Source of the DNA: an uncultured Clostridia bacterium
Lineage (GTDB): Bacteria; Bacillota; Clostridia; TANB77; CAG-508
Direction: 5' to 3'
Length of the DNA stretch: 44,044 nt
NCBI GenBank assembly: GCA_944387505.1
Contig: CALXFG010000016.1
Location: forward strand, 1 to 44,044
Made by a program: the position numbers and the translations under genes. The notes below the pieces were generated by a model, which saw only the letters and a program-made list of their open reading frames with translations, was not told the origin of the DNA and ran no database searches. The stretch's first letter is position 1; each line of letters begins with the position of its first letter. Below, in pieces: positions 34,395-42,383 of the stretch.

Positions 34395-34465
34395 AAATCA
34401 AACCTTATAACTTTCGTTATAAGTAGTACCACCAAAAATGTGGTAAAATATTTTTTATTAATTTA

Positions 34466-34493
34466 ATTATACCATATTTTTAGATAAAGTCAA
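34466..34493 (-). promoter_or_regulatory. Strong sigma-A promoter downstream of the toxin-like gene
   Basis: On the minus strand TTGACT, 16-bp spacer, TATAAT. It starts 12 bp after the stop codon of the PemK-like gene and points away from it, toward the structured RNA. Confidence 0.85.
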
Positions 34494-34504
34494 TCTTTTT
34501 TTCG

Positions 34505-35068
34505 CTATTTCTTGTCTGTCTTCACTTCTTCAGATGGTGTTTCTTTTTTCTCTTGTTTTTCTTCTTTTTTTGAAATCTTAATATCTAAATTTTTCATTAT
34601 TCTTTTTTCTAATCTTTGCATAAAATCATCTGTAACACTTCCAATTTTATATAACATCCTTGCTTTATCTATACAAGTTAATTGATCTCCTTTTGCTTTT
34701 GAAGGCAATTTGTCCAATTTCCCTGTTTTTATATCTTCTTTTTGTATTCTTTCATGTGTAGGATATAACTTAGGAGAACTTGAAATTGGTACAACTAAAA
34801 CTGTATGACTGGCAACATTGTTACTTGAAGCCTGAACTATTATTCCCATGTGTGTGTTACTTAATTCTTTTCCTATATTTTGACCAAACTCAATTAAATA
34901 TATATCTCCCTTTCTTGGTTGTATTGGATGTTTCCCTTTATTTTTCTTTTTATCTAATTTCTCTGCTTTATCTTGTAAATCTAGTTTTCTAATAAACCAG
35001 TTAAAAAATCTATTAAAATATGATCTTTCTATATAAGGGGTTATTTTATTTATTATTTCATCTATCAT
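34505..35068 (-). CDS. PemK/MazF-like toxin-family protein
   Basis: A 187-residue protein with a PemK/MazF-type core: PRKGDIYLIEFGQNIGKELS, then NTHMGIIVQASSNN and HTVLVVPISSSPK, the pattern of MazF RNases. It differs from compact MazF (about 110 residues) by a 50-residue basic N-terminal helix region and a Lys/Glu-rich C-terminal tail. No partner antitoxin gene lies immediately upstream; the nearby structured RNA behind it is the only close companion. RNase activity is plausible but unproven. GAAAGAAAGGTGTATAT precedes the ATG. Confidence 0.8.
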   Translation of the reverse strand: MIDEIINKITPYIERSYFNRFFNWFIRKLDLQDKAEKLDKKKNKGKHPIQPRKGDIYLIEFGQNIGKELSNTHMGIIVQASSNNVASHTVLVVPISSSPKLYPTHERIQKEDIKTGKLDKLPSKAKGDQLTCIDKARMLYKIGSVTDDFMQRLEKRIMKNLDIKISKKEEKQEKKETPSEEVKTDKK

Positions 35069-35132
35069 ATATACACCTTTCTTTCATAGGTGCTATTATA
35101 CAATATTTTTTCACGTTTTTAAATACTTCTAT

Positions 35133-35380
35133 TCATAAACATATCCTGTTCTTATGTTTTATTTCTTTTTCTCTAATCCAATGTGTATATTCATGAGCAA
35201 GTAACATTGTAATATTTTCCTCTATCCCTAGAGTTGATTCTAATAATTTCTTGGGTTCAAAGTAAAAGTCTTTTAAAATATTATAATTATTATGAATATA
35301 ATTTTTTATTGATGTTTTTATGGTACCTGTATTTTTATATTGTTCAAAGAAATCATTACATATAAAATAGTAATTTACTC
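35133..35380 (-). pseudogene. Truncated HEYTH-motif protein remnant
   Basis: A minus-strand frame without start codon reads VNYYFICNDFFEQYKNTG onward and ends LLAHEYTHWIREKEIKH, NRICL, stop at 35133-35135. HEYTH is a zincin-type metal site (HExxH). An AGGAGG lies before the frame, but no ATG, GTG or TTG follows at a fitting distance. It is the cut 3' part of a metallopeptidase-like gene; the family is unassigned. Confidence 0.55.
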
Positions 35381-35392
35381 GTATGTATCCTC

Positions 35393-36703
35393 CTAAAATT
35401 GATTTGGCAATTGGTCTATGCTAATTCCATCTCCTATATTATGCCAATCTATTTTTATATTTTCAAATTTCTCATTTTTGAAATCATTTAACCTTTTATA
35501 ATCATTTTCTTCCATTTCAAAATCTAAAGATTTTATATTTTCATCTATTCTATTACAGTTTGTACTCTTAATTAAAACATTAATTTTCTTTTCTTTCATT
35601 ATCCAATTTAATATGATTTGATTTTGAGTTTTATTATATTTTTGTGATAATTCTACTAATAATTCATAATTTTTTAATTGCGTTCGATTTCTTCTTAAAG
35701 GTTGATATGCAACAAATTCAATACCATTTTTCTTGCAATAATCCAATATTCCAATATTTTCATTTATTTTACATTCTAAATTATAAACACCTTCAAAGAA
35801 ATCCAATTTAACATTTGTATTTATTTCTTTTAATTGTTCTAATGAACAATTACTGATTCCTAAATATCTTGTTTTACCTATTTCTTGTAGTCTCTTCATT
35901 TCAAAATAAGTATCTAATAGGGGAAGCTTTGTAAATTTAGGTGAATGTAATTGTAAATTATCTACATAGTCCAAATTTAATATGTCTAAATATTCATCTA
36001 GTTGCTTTTCAATATCAGATTTTTCATTTACTGTTGGCTCTATGTTAACACTTATAAATAAATTTTCTCTACCACACTTTTCAATAAAACTTTTTAATGA
36101 TTTTACAATATTACCATTTTCATATAACATATACAAAGATAAATAATTTTGTCCTAATTTATATGAATGAAATAAAGCTTCTATATCTCTGTTATCTTGA
36201 TAATTAATTTTCCATGTACCTATCCCTATTGGAAATATCTTCTTTTTATCAATCATAAAATCTTTTACATTTTCCATTTGATAATGTGTTTCTGTTTCTC
36301 CATATACTTTAAATCCTAATTGTTCATATAATTTTTTAGCTGGATTATCTTTAAATACTTGTAAAATTGTTCTGATTCCTTTTTTATGATTTTCTTTTAA
36401 TTGTTCTTCTAAAATTTTTCTTCCTATTCCTTTATTTTGATATTCTGCCAATATACTTATTTCATTTATAAATAAATCTCCATCTTCAGTTGTATGCACT
36501 GCATATACTCCTATTGGCTCATTATTAACCAAGATAATTCTTTTATGAGATAAGTGTTCTTTTAAATCTTGTTGTAATCTTTCTTTTTGGTCATCATCTT
36601 TCCAACCCCAAATTTTATCTACATACCATTTAAAATTTTCTTTTTTCAGCTCAAACAAAAAATCAAAATCTTCTAATGTGCAATTTCTAAAGCTATATTC
36701 CAT
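35393..36703 (-). CDS. GNAT acetyltransferase fused to a degenerate aldo/keto reductase
   Basis: A 436-residue fusion. Residues 1-150 are a GNAT domain with INEISILAEYQNKGIGRKIL, then PAKKLYEQLGFKVYGE. Residues about 157-436 follow an aldo/keto reductase barrel: FPIGIGTWKI, GISNCSLEQLKEIN, EFVAYQPLRRN. At the catalytic tetrad, alignment by eye gives Asp to Ser (NYLSLYMLYENG), Tyr kept, Lys to Asn (LFISVNIEP), His kept (VDNLQLHSP), so hydride transfer is probably lost. I chose ATG 36703, 9 bases after GGAG; an in-frame TTG at 36718 is the alternative. It may use the barrel for ligand binding. Confidence 0.85.
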   Translation of the reverse strand: MEYSFRNCTLEDFDFLFELKKENFKWYVDKIWGWKDDDQKERLQQDLKEHLSHKRIILVNNEPIGVYAVHTTEDGDLFINEISILAEYQNKGIGRKILEEQLKENHKKGIRTILQVFKDNPAKKLYEQLGFKVYGETETHYQMENVKDFMIDKKKIFPIGIGTWKINYQDNRDIEALFHSYKLGQNYLSLYMLYENGNIVKSLKSFIEKCGRENLFISVNIEPTVNEKSDIEKQLDEYLDILNLDYVDNLQLHSPKFTKLPLLDTYFEMKRLQEIGKTRYLGISNCSLEQLKEINTNVKLDFFEGVYNLECKINENIGILDYCKKNGIEFVAYQPLRRNRTQLKNYELLVELSQKYNKTQNQIILNWIMKEKKINVLIKSTNCNRIDENIKSLDFEMEENDYKRLNDFKNEKFENIKIDWHNIGDGISIDQLPNQF

Positions 36704-36847
36704 AATCTTATTCTCCAATCTTTGAATTACATTTGATAATTATAATTATTTATCTCTTATTTTAATTCTTTTTTTCTTCTTCTGCTGGTAAAATATAAGT
36801 TATATTTTCTTATAATATTTTGCTCCTTTTATTACCTACTTTCTTCT

Positions 36848-38329
36848 TTAGTCTTTTAATCTATATTTTCTATTTTTATTTGCGCCTTCTGCAAGAATCA
36901 CTTTTTCTTTTGCCATTTTTGATAAAATTGCTCTCGTCCTTTGCACTGATAATCCTAATAATTTGCTAGCAATTGTTGTTGTAATATATTCATTTTGTTG
37001 CAAATAATTTAAAATTTTATCGCTTGTTTTATCGCTTGTTTTATCGCTTGTTTTTGTTTTATTTGAAAATTCATTTTCAAATCCAGCATGCATAAATATA
37101 GTGGTAATAAAATAATCTCTTGTTTCATTTGTTTCAAACTCTGGTTCTTTTGAGCCATTATTTTTCAATGCCCTTTTAATTTTTGGAATACCTGTATTTC
37201 TACCTTCTGTCAATTTTAATTCTTTTAAAAACTCTCCAATTCTACGATTTCTGTATTTTCTTGCAATTATATTTTTATCTTCAATTGATTTTTCACTAAT
37301 GGAACGGTCTGGTCCAGGATAGCTTACAATATGAATCCTATCTGCCATTATTCTTACTTCTACTGGCTCTCTTACATCATATCCTCTATGATAAACGGCA
37401 TTTACCAAAGCTTCTTCTATCGCTTGATATGGATAATTAAAAAATCGTATTGCTTCTGCTTGTCCATCTACCTTTAAAATTTTTTCTTCAATTAATATAT
37501 TACTGATATAAGTCAAAGCACTTTTTATCATACTATCTATTGGTCCTTTGAATATTCTTTCTGTCATATCGTCTCCTTCTGGACCATTTCTCAAATCAAC
37601 TACTTCTATTTGTGAATATGGGAAAAATTTTTGTGGATCATCATTAAAGAACATCAATCCAACATTTAAAGGTTTCATATATTCTGGTGTTCCATCTACA
37701 ATTCTCATACTTTTACACAAATCAATAAAATCCATCTTTTCAGATTCTTCTAATAAATCACTTTTAATTTCATATAAATAATTTTGAATAAGTGGCAATT
37801 TCAAATCTTGAATTTCTGCTTCATGGTTCATTCTATCATCAAAAGGGATCGTCCTTGCTATGTCATACAATTCTTTTTGTTCTGTTTCTGTTGCCTTTAC
37901 TGTACTTGACATTTTTCTTATATAATATGAATAACCTTTTGAAAAATCTTTATCCAATGTTGTTGGACATTTATATGGTCTTGTTTGTCCGCCAAAACAC
38001 CATACTACTAATATATTTCTATCTTTATATTGTGCTACATCTACGATTGGCGTATATGATGGTTGAATTAATTTACATTTTGCTAATAAATCTTTTTGAA
38101 TTTTATCTATTTCAGATAATTCAAGTCCAGTTATTGGCATTTTAGGTCTACCATTTTCTTCTTCAACACCAATTAAAATATATCCTCCACCCCAGTTATC
38201 TATATCGTTTGCAAAAGCACAAATTGTATGTAATATTGGTTCTGGATTCCAATTTTTCTTTAATTCTAATCTTGCATTTTCTACAATGTTTTCATTTAGT
38301 ATATTTTCTATACTTGTAGGTAATTTCAT
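36848..38329 (-). CDS. AlbA_2/Schlafen-domain ATP-binding protein with C-terminal winged helix
   Basis: A 493-residue member of the family often labelled RecG-like helicase or DNA-binding protein. The N-terminal AlbA_2 domain shows ENARLELKKNWNPEPILHTI, then GGGYILIGVEEENG. The middle ATPase-like part has EEALVNAVYHRGYDVREPVE and GRNTGIPKIKRAL. Four 12-bp direct repeats (37017-37068) encode (T)SDKTSDKTSDK before a C-terminal winged helix. These proteins are transcription regulators or defence-associated factors; the exact role is unknown. GAGGTGAAATA precedes the ATG. Confidence 0.87.
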   Translation of the reverse strand: MKLPTSIENILNENIVENARLELKKNWNPEPILHTICAFANDIDNWGGGYILIGVEEENGRPKMPITGLELSEIDKIQKDLLAKCKLIQPSYTPIVDVAQYKDRNILVVWCFGGQTRPYKCPTTLDKDFSKGYSYYIRKMSSTVKATETEQKELYDIARTIPFDDRMNHEAEIQDLKLPLIQNYLYEIKSDLLEESEKMDFIDLCKSMRIVDGTPEYMKPLNVGLMFFNDDPQKFFPYSQIEVVDLRNGPEGDDMTERIFKGPIDSMIKSALTYISNILIEEKILKVDGQAEAIRFFNYPYQAIEEALVNAVYHRGYDVREPVEVRIMADRIHIVSYPGPDRSISEKSIEDKNIIARKYRNRRIGEFLKELKLTEGRNTGIPKIKRALKNNGSKEPEFETNETRDYFITTIFMHAGFENEFSNKTKTSDKTSDKTSDKILNYLQQNEYITTTIASKLLGLSVQRTRAILSKMAKEKVILAEGANKNRKYRLKD

Positions 38330-38343
38330 TATTTCACCTCTTT

Positions 38344-38430
38344 TTATTCTATTAATCCCAATTTCTTTAAAAATTGTATTGAAGGTTCATTATGCTTATA
38401 ACTTAATTTAAATGTTTTTAGGTATATCAT
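38344..38430 (-). CDS. 28-residue microgene or truncated N-terminus (MIYLKTFKL)
   Basis: An AGAGGTG ribosome site precedes ATG, and the frame encodes MIYLKTFKLSYKHNEPSIQF and LKKLGLIE, then TAA. MIYLK(S/T)FKL is a common opening of ABC-type ATPase proteins, so this may be a truncated copy. A promoter lies at 38460-38488. It could serve as a leader for the AlbA_2 gene 14 bp downstream. Confidence 0.5.
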   Translation of the reverse strand: MIYLKTFKLSYKHNEPSIQFLKKLGLIE

Positions 38431-38459
38431 TATTTTCACACCTCTAAATCTATGCCTAC

Positions 38460-38488
38460 ACTATATCACAGATTTATATTTTCCTCAA
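38460..38488 (-). promoter_or_regulatory. Promoter for the microgene and AlbA_2 gene
   Basis: On the minus strand TTGAGG, 17-bp spacer, TATAGT, about 30 bp before the microgene ATG. Confidence 0.65.
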
Positions 38489-38586
38489 TAAATTCACTAA
38501 AATTCATATTAAATCGTACCTCTTAAGTAATTCGTGGCAAAATTTTTCACATGAGATTTAGCCTATATATGTTCTAATTCTTATTT

Positions 38587-38637
38587 TTCGTCCTATGAAA
38601 TTTTATAGGACGAATTTTTTGATTTTTTCGTCCTATG
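38587..38637. repeat. 40-bp-period hairpin repeat, one and a half units
   Basis: TTCGTCCTAT (38587), ATAGGACGAA (38605) and TTCGTCCTAT (38627) can pair in two alternative ways. Bases 38604-38637 are identical to 43778-43811. It follows the stop codon of the 187-residue gene by 12 bp. Confidence 0.88.
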
Positions 38638-38649
38638 GATTTTATATCA

Positions 38650-39213
38650 TTATCTAGGATCATCACCCAGTTGCTTCATTTTAGCTCTAACAAATTCAAA
38701 CATTTTTGAATTTGTAACAACCTTGTCTATAATTGTTCTTTCTTGTTTGGCAATTTGCATAATATAATCTAATTCATCTGCATTTAACATACTTACAAAT
38801 GCTTTTTGTTCTTCTTCTGAATATAGAAAAGCAGTTTTAGTAAATAAGATAACTCCATCATTTCTTGTCTCTTCATCTCCATTTAACATCAATACTTTTA
38901 TATGCTTAAATTTGATTAATATATCTCTTACTCCAATAATACATTTTACATTTTTGGAATTATTATGATTACACTGTCTCATAACTTTTCTTAATTCATC
39001 CATTTTATCCGTTATTCTTATAGCATCTTGAACTGTGCCTGGAACAAGTTCTAAATCTTTTCCTGTTTGTATCTTATAAATATGCTCTGTAATCTGATTT
39101 AAGTTTTGTTCTATAGAATCAAAATAGCTTAATGCCGATTTAGTAACATAAGTTTGATTTAATTTATCATTTGATTTATCAATAGAAAATTCTAAAATAG
39201 TTAAATCATTCAT
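38650..39213 (-). CDS. Unknown 187-residue partner of the transglutaminase-like gene
   Basis: I do not recognise this protein. It is helical, soluble and mildly acidic; two cysteines occur at MRQCNH and VKCIIG. Its ATG overlaps the stop of the upstream transglutaminase-like gene (ATGA-type, 39210-39213), a sign of translational coupling and joint function. It is followed directly by the covarying 40-bp hairpin repeat. A regulator, substrate or immunity partner of the upstream enzyme is possible; nothing in the sequence decides. Confidence 0.7.
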   Translation of the reverse strand: MNDLTILEFSIDKSNDKLNQTYVTKSALSYFDSIEQNLNQITEHIYKIQTGKDLELVPGTVQDAIRITDKMDELRKVMRQCNHNNSKNVKCIIGVRDILIKFKHIKVLMLNGDEETRNDGVILFTKTAFLYSEEEQKAFVSMLNADELDYIMQIAKQERTIIDKVVTNSKMFEFVRAKMKQLGDDPR

Positions 39214-40361
39214 ATCTCAATACCTTTATTTTTGTGAAATAACTTTATATTTTCTCTACACCTTTCTATTATTTTCTGTCCATCATAATTCTCATTCAAT
39301 TTATCAATAGTTTTAAATTCTTCATCAGGTTGTCTAATTGCTATCCATTTTTTTGATAAAGACTCTTTATTTTCTTCTTTTGAGAATAATGTTGGTGGAT
39401 TAATCACAGCTTCTTTGTCATCTATTTTTATCAAGAACATACAATGATATTTAGGTTTGCCAAAAATTGGTATAAATTTAATATCATTGGCATAATAAAA
39501 TAATTCTAAAGCTTTACTTACTTCCATTTCTTTTCCATCTAACACTATACTTCTAAAATTGACTTTTTCTATCGCCGGAACTAAAATACTTTCTAAATAA
39601 GTGATGATAGTCGCTTGTTTTTCTAAATCTGTTAAATCTTCCATATGTAATTGTTCTGAAATTCCTTTTATATGATACCTTTCTATTAAATATTCATAAA
39701 CCTTCTTTCTTGATTTATTAACTTTTTCTTCTGATACATAAAAATCACATAATTCATTTGGTTTTCCATTATAAAAATTTTCATCAGATAATTTATAATG
39801 CATAGATGATAATCTTCCATTATAAACTGTTGGATCTAGAAAATAATATTTATCTTTATCAAACTTTACAACAGTTACTTGATGTTCTAAAGAAACCTCT
39901 TGATTTTCAGCTATTCCTTTTATTCTCAATACATTTGATTCTTCATTACTTGCTATTAACAACATCTCTAAGAATCTACTTTGCGAATTGCAAGCACCTT
40001 TTCCTAATAAAGCAATATTTATTGCCTCTTGACTAAGAGAAGCTGCTTTTTCTCCAATACTTTCATACATTCCATTAATTCTAATATATTCTAAAAAATT
40101 AAGAACTTTTTCTTCTAAAGAATAGTGTTCATCTCCTAAGGTATATACAATATCTTGCAATTCTTTTTTTAATTTAGCATACATATAATCAGTATTCGCA
40201 TTTTCAAAAAAGCTTCTACTATAAGGAGTAGCTTTTATATAATTTAATAGAAATTTATATTCATCTGTATTGTTTATTCGATATACTAAATCCCTATGAT
40301 TTTTAACATCATTTTGCAATATTTGTTCTAGTACATCTTTATTAAATCCATTTAACTGCAT
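39210..40361 (-). CDS. Transglutaminase-like (papain-fold) protein
   Basis: A 383-residue cytosolic protein with the transglutaminase-like triad: C124 (GKGACNSQSRFLEMLL), H160 (SLEHQVTVVKF) and D176 (YYFLDPTVY), in the usual order and spacing. Such domains act as peptidases, amidases or cross-linkers. The N-terminal 110 residues and C-terminal 190 residues are unassigned. No signal peptide is seen, unlike most wall-associated relatives, so an intracellular target is likely. The start follows AAAGGAC. It lies 51 bp after the serine recombinase gene, in the cargo position of a mobile element. Confidence 0.75.
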   Translation of the reverse strand: MQLNGFNKDVLEQILQNDVKNHRDLVYRINNTDEYKFLLNYIKATPYSRSFFENANTDYMYAKLKKELQDIVYTLGDEHYSLEEKVLNFLEYIRINGMYESIGEKAASLSQEAINIALLGKGACNSQSRFLEMLLIASNEESNVLRIKGIAENQEVSLEHQVTVVKFDKDKYYFLDPTVYNGRLSSMHYKLSDENFYNGKPNELCDFYVSEEKVNKSRKKVYEYLIERYHIKGISEQLHMEDLTDLEKQATIITYLESILVPAIEKVNFRSIVLDGKEMEVSKALELFYYANDIKFIPIFGKPKYHCMFLIKIDDKEAVINPPTLFSKEENKESLSKKWIAIRQPDEEFKTIDKLNENYDGQKIIERCRENIKLFHKNKGIEI

Positions 40362-40412
40362 GGTTATTGTCCTTTCTCTTTACGATTCTATTACTTATTT
40401 TTATCTTCTTTT

Positions 40413-42119
40413 TTACCCAACACTGCCACGCACTCCACATGTGTGGTCGCTCATCTGTAGACTTTTTTCGTGAATATCGTCTCTTGTCTGTAGATAATCT
40501 TCATAATTTATCTTACTTTCATTTTTTAGCACAAAAATTACTTGTTTGGGGTCTGCTTTATCTTTTTCATCATATCCACCAATTATAACTTGTTTTACTA
40601 AAATTTCAAAAGCATCTTTATCAAATTCTGTTATAATTTCTCCATTTTCAAGGTATTGTTTTAATCTATTCAAACTAATTTTTCTGTTTGTTTTGTTTCT
40701 TTCATCTAGCACTAATTTTTCTTGCTTTAAATTTAATTGTTCGATTTGATTTTGCATTTTTTCTTTTCTCTCTAAGAATGTTTCTCTATCAATGACATTT
40801 TCTAAACTTAAATCAATTAATTTATTCATTTTTGATTTTAGCTTTTCTTTTTCTATTTCAATATTTTCTATTAACTTATTTGATGAGTTCTCAGTAATAA
40901 TACTGTTTATTCTTGTTATAAATTTATTTACAATATCGCCTTTGTTGCTACATAATATTTTGTATGCATCTACAAAACAATTTTCTATTACTGTTTCTCT
41001 CATTGCTTTGCATTTAGGACATTCTTGTTTTCCTCTTTTAACAAAGTTCATACAATGCCACACTGGTGTCTCATTTTTAGTTTTTGAGTTCCAGTTTCTT
41101 CGTGTTAAGACAGTTCCACAAAATCCACAATAAATTCTACTACTAAATGGATATTTTCTACTATAATTACCTCGTCTTTTTCCTTTGCTTCTTGAACCTG
41201 CTCTTTTTTCTGATATTTGTTGTACTTTATCAAATAACTCTGGCTCAATTATTGCTGTGTGGTGTTCTTTAATATAATACTGATTTTCTTCTCCCATATT
41301 GATTACTCGTTTATGTGTTATAGGGTCTGTAGTATATGTCTTTCCTTGCAAGACATCACCTTTGTATTTTTCGTTTTTCAGTATTCTTCTAACTGTTGAA
41401 TCACTCCATCTTGTTAGTCCTTTTGGTGTTAGATATTTCATGTTTGTTAGTTCTCTTGCAATTATACTTGAACCTACACCTTGTGCATATCTATTAAAAA
41501 TATATTTTACTATTTTCGCTTCTTCTTGATTAATAGATATACTTTTGTTTTCTTTATCATAAGTATAACCCAGACAGCCATTATATCCAATTAGTTCTCC
41601 TCTTTGTTGTTTCATTTTTAGTCCTAATTTCACATGTGATGATATTGTTTCACTTTCTTGTTGTGCTACTGAACTTAATATTGTTAATAGTAATTCTCCT
41701 GCCATTTCTAGAGTATTAATATTTTCTTCTTCAAATAGAATTGCTACATTTTTCTCTTTTAGCATTCTTACATATTTCAGAGTATCTAGTGTATTTCTTG
41801 CAAATCTTGATATTGATTTTGTTAGTATTAAATCAATTTTTCCATTCATACTATCTTGTATCATTCTCATAAAATTACTTCGTTTGTAATCTTGTGTTCC
41901 TGATATTGATTCATCAGCATATACTTCTACAAAAGACCATTCTATATTTTTTGATATTTTTTCATTGTAGTATTTTACTTGTGATTCAAAACTGTTTAAT
42001 TGGTCTTCTGAATCTGTACTTACTCTTGCATATGCTGCTACTTTTAGCTTTCGATTTATTTGCAACCCTGTAGCTCTATCTATTCTTCCTTGTACTTTCT
42101 CTATAACTTGAACTTCCAT
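40413..42119 (-). CDS. Large serine recombinase
   Basis: A 568-residue site-specific recombinase that would integrate or excise an element through a serine-DNA link. The resolvase domain starts AAYARVSTDSEDQ (S34 nucleophile) with the downstream LILTKSISRFARNTLDTL; the Recombinase domain spans LGYTYDKENK to EKYKGDVLQGKTY; a zinc ribbon has CGFCG and CPKC, and a coiled coil follows (about 430-490). It ends DHTCGVRGSVG, common among such enzymes from Clostridia. GGAGGATTA precedes the ATG. Attachment sites could not be identified with confidence. Confidence 0.94.
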   Translation of the reverse strand: MEVQVIEKVQGRIDRATGLQINRKLKVAAYARVSTDSEDQLNSFESQVKYYNEKISKNIEWSFVEVYADESISGTQDYKRSNFMRMIQDSMNGKIDLILTKSISRFARNTLDTLKYVRMLKEKNVAILFEEENINTLEMAGELLLTILSSVAQQESETISSHVKLGLKMKQQRGELIGYNGCLGYTYDKENKSISINQEEAKIVKYIFNRYAQGVGSSIIARELTNMKYLTPKGLTRWSDSTVRRILKNEKYKGDVLQGKTYTTDPITHKRVINMGEENQYYIKEHHTAIIEPELFDKVQQISEKRAGSRSKGKRRGNYSRKYPFSSRIYCGFCGTVLTRRNWNSKTKNETPVWHCMNFVKRGKQECPKCKAMRETVIENCFVDAYKILCSNKGDIVNKFITRINSIITENSSNKLIENIEIEKEKLKSKMNKLIDLSLENVIDRETFLERKEKMQNQIEQLNLKQEKLVLDERNKTNRKISLNRLKQYLENGEIITEFDKDAFEILVKQVIIGGYDEKDKADPKQVIFVLKNESKINYEDYLQTRDDIHEKSLQMSDHTCGVRGSVG

Positions 42120-42166
42120 TAATCCTCCATTCTGTTAGAGAGAACCCTGTTTGGATTATACACTAT

Positions 42167-42373
42167 TTAAAAATTAAAATCAATCTCGCATTTTTCTAGT
42201 TTATATTCCTTGATAATGTTCTCTTTTGTTTGTTTGTATATTTTTTTATCTATTAGTTTGTCTTTGTATATCCTGTTTAAAAGTGTTATTTCGATACTTC
42301 CATTTAATAAATTAGCATCTATCTTTTCTTGTAATAGTTTAGTATTTATCTTTTGTTTTTCAATATTATCCAT
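42167..42373 (-). CDS. SHOCT-like small protein
   Basis: A 68-residue peptide (MDNIEKQKINTK...). The second half, LLNRIYKDKLIDKKIYKQTK, then ENIIKEY, resembles the SHOCT motif often encoded next to serine recombinases. I chose the ATG at 42373 with GAGG 8 bases upstream; an ATG at 42391 that overlaps the parB-like stop is the alternative. It is probably translated together with the ParB-HTH gene. Confidence 0.6.
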   Translation of the reverse strand: MDNIEKQKINTKLLQEKIDANLLNGSIEITLLNRIYKDKLIDKKIYKQTKENIIKEYKLEKCEIDFNF

Positions 42374-42383
42374 AAGCTGTACC

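Larger units (their letters stand above)
34228..34459 (-). ncRNA. Candidate structured small RNA with two terminators
   Basis: Transcription from the strong promoter at 34466-34493 would run left through six stem-loops: ACCAC/GTGGT (34427-34445), CTTATAAC-GAAA-GTTATAAG (34404-34423), terminator 1 AAGAATAGGA-GAAA-TCCTATTCTT with TTTTT (34366-34394), TTAGGT/ACCTAA (34300-34316), CTATATGAAG/CTTCATATAG-like (34276-34299), and terminator 2 AAAGAG...CTCTTTTTTT (34230-34268). Products of about 95 and 230 nt are predicted. No coding frame with a ribosome site occurs. I do not recognise the class. It lies directly behind the PemK/MazF-like toxin gene on the same strand. Confidence 0.65.

Noticed and set aside
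34228-34459. The structured RNA as 6S RNA, tracrRNA or a known riboswitch
   Set aside because: It lacks the long rod of 6S RNA, there is no Cas9 or repeat array to pair with, and I see no ligand-core motif; class left open.
40362-42166. Exact attachment sites of the serine recombinase
   Set aside because: No convincing short core flanked by imperfect inverted repeats was found at either end of the gene; the 34-bp repeats are hairpins of another kind.
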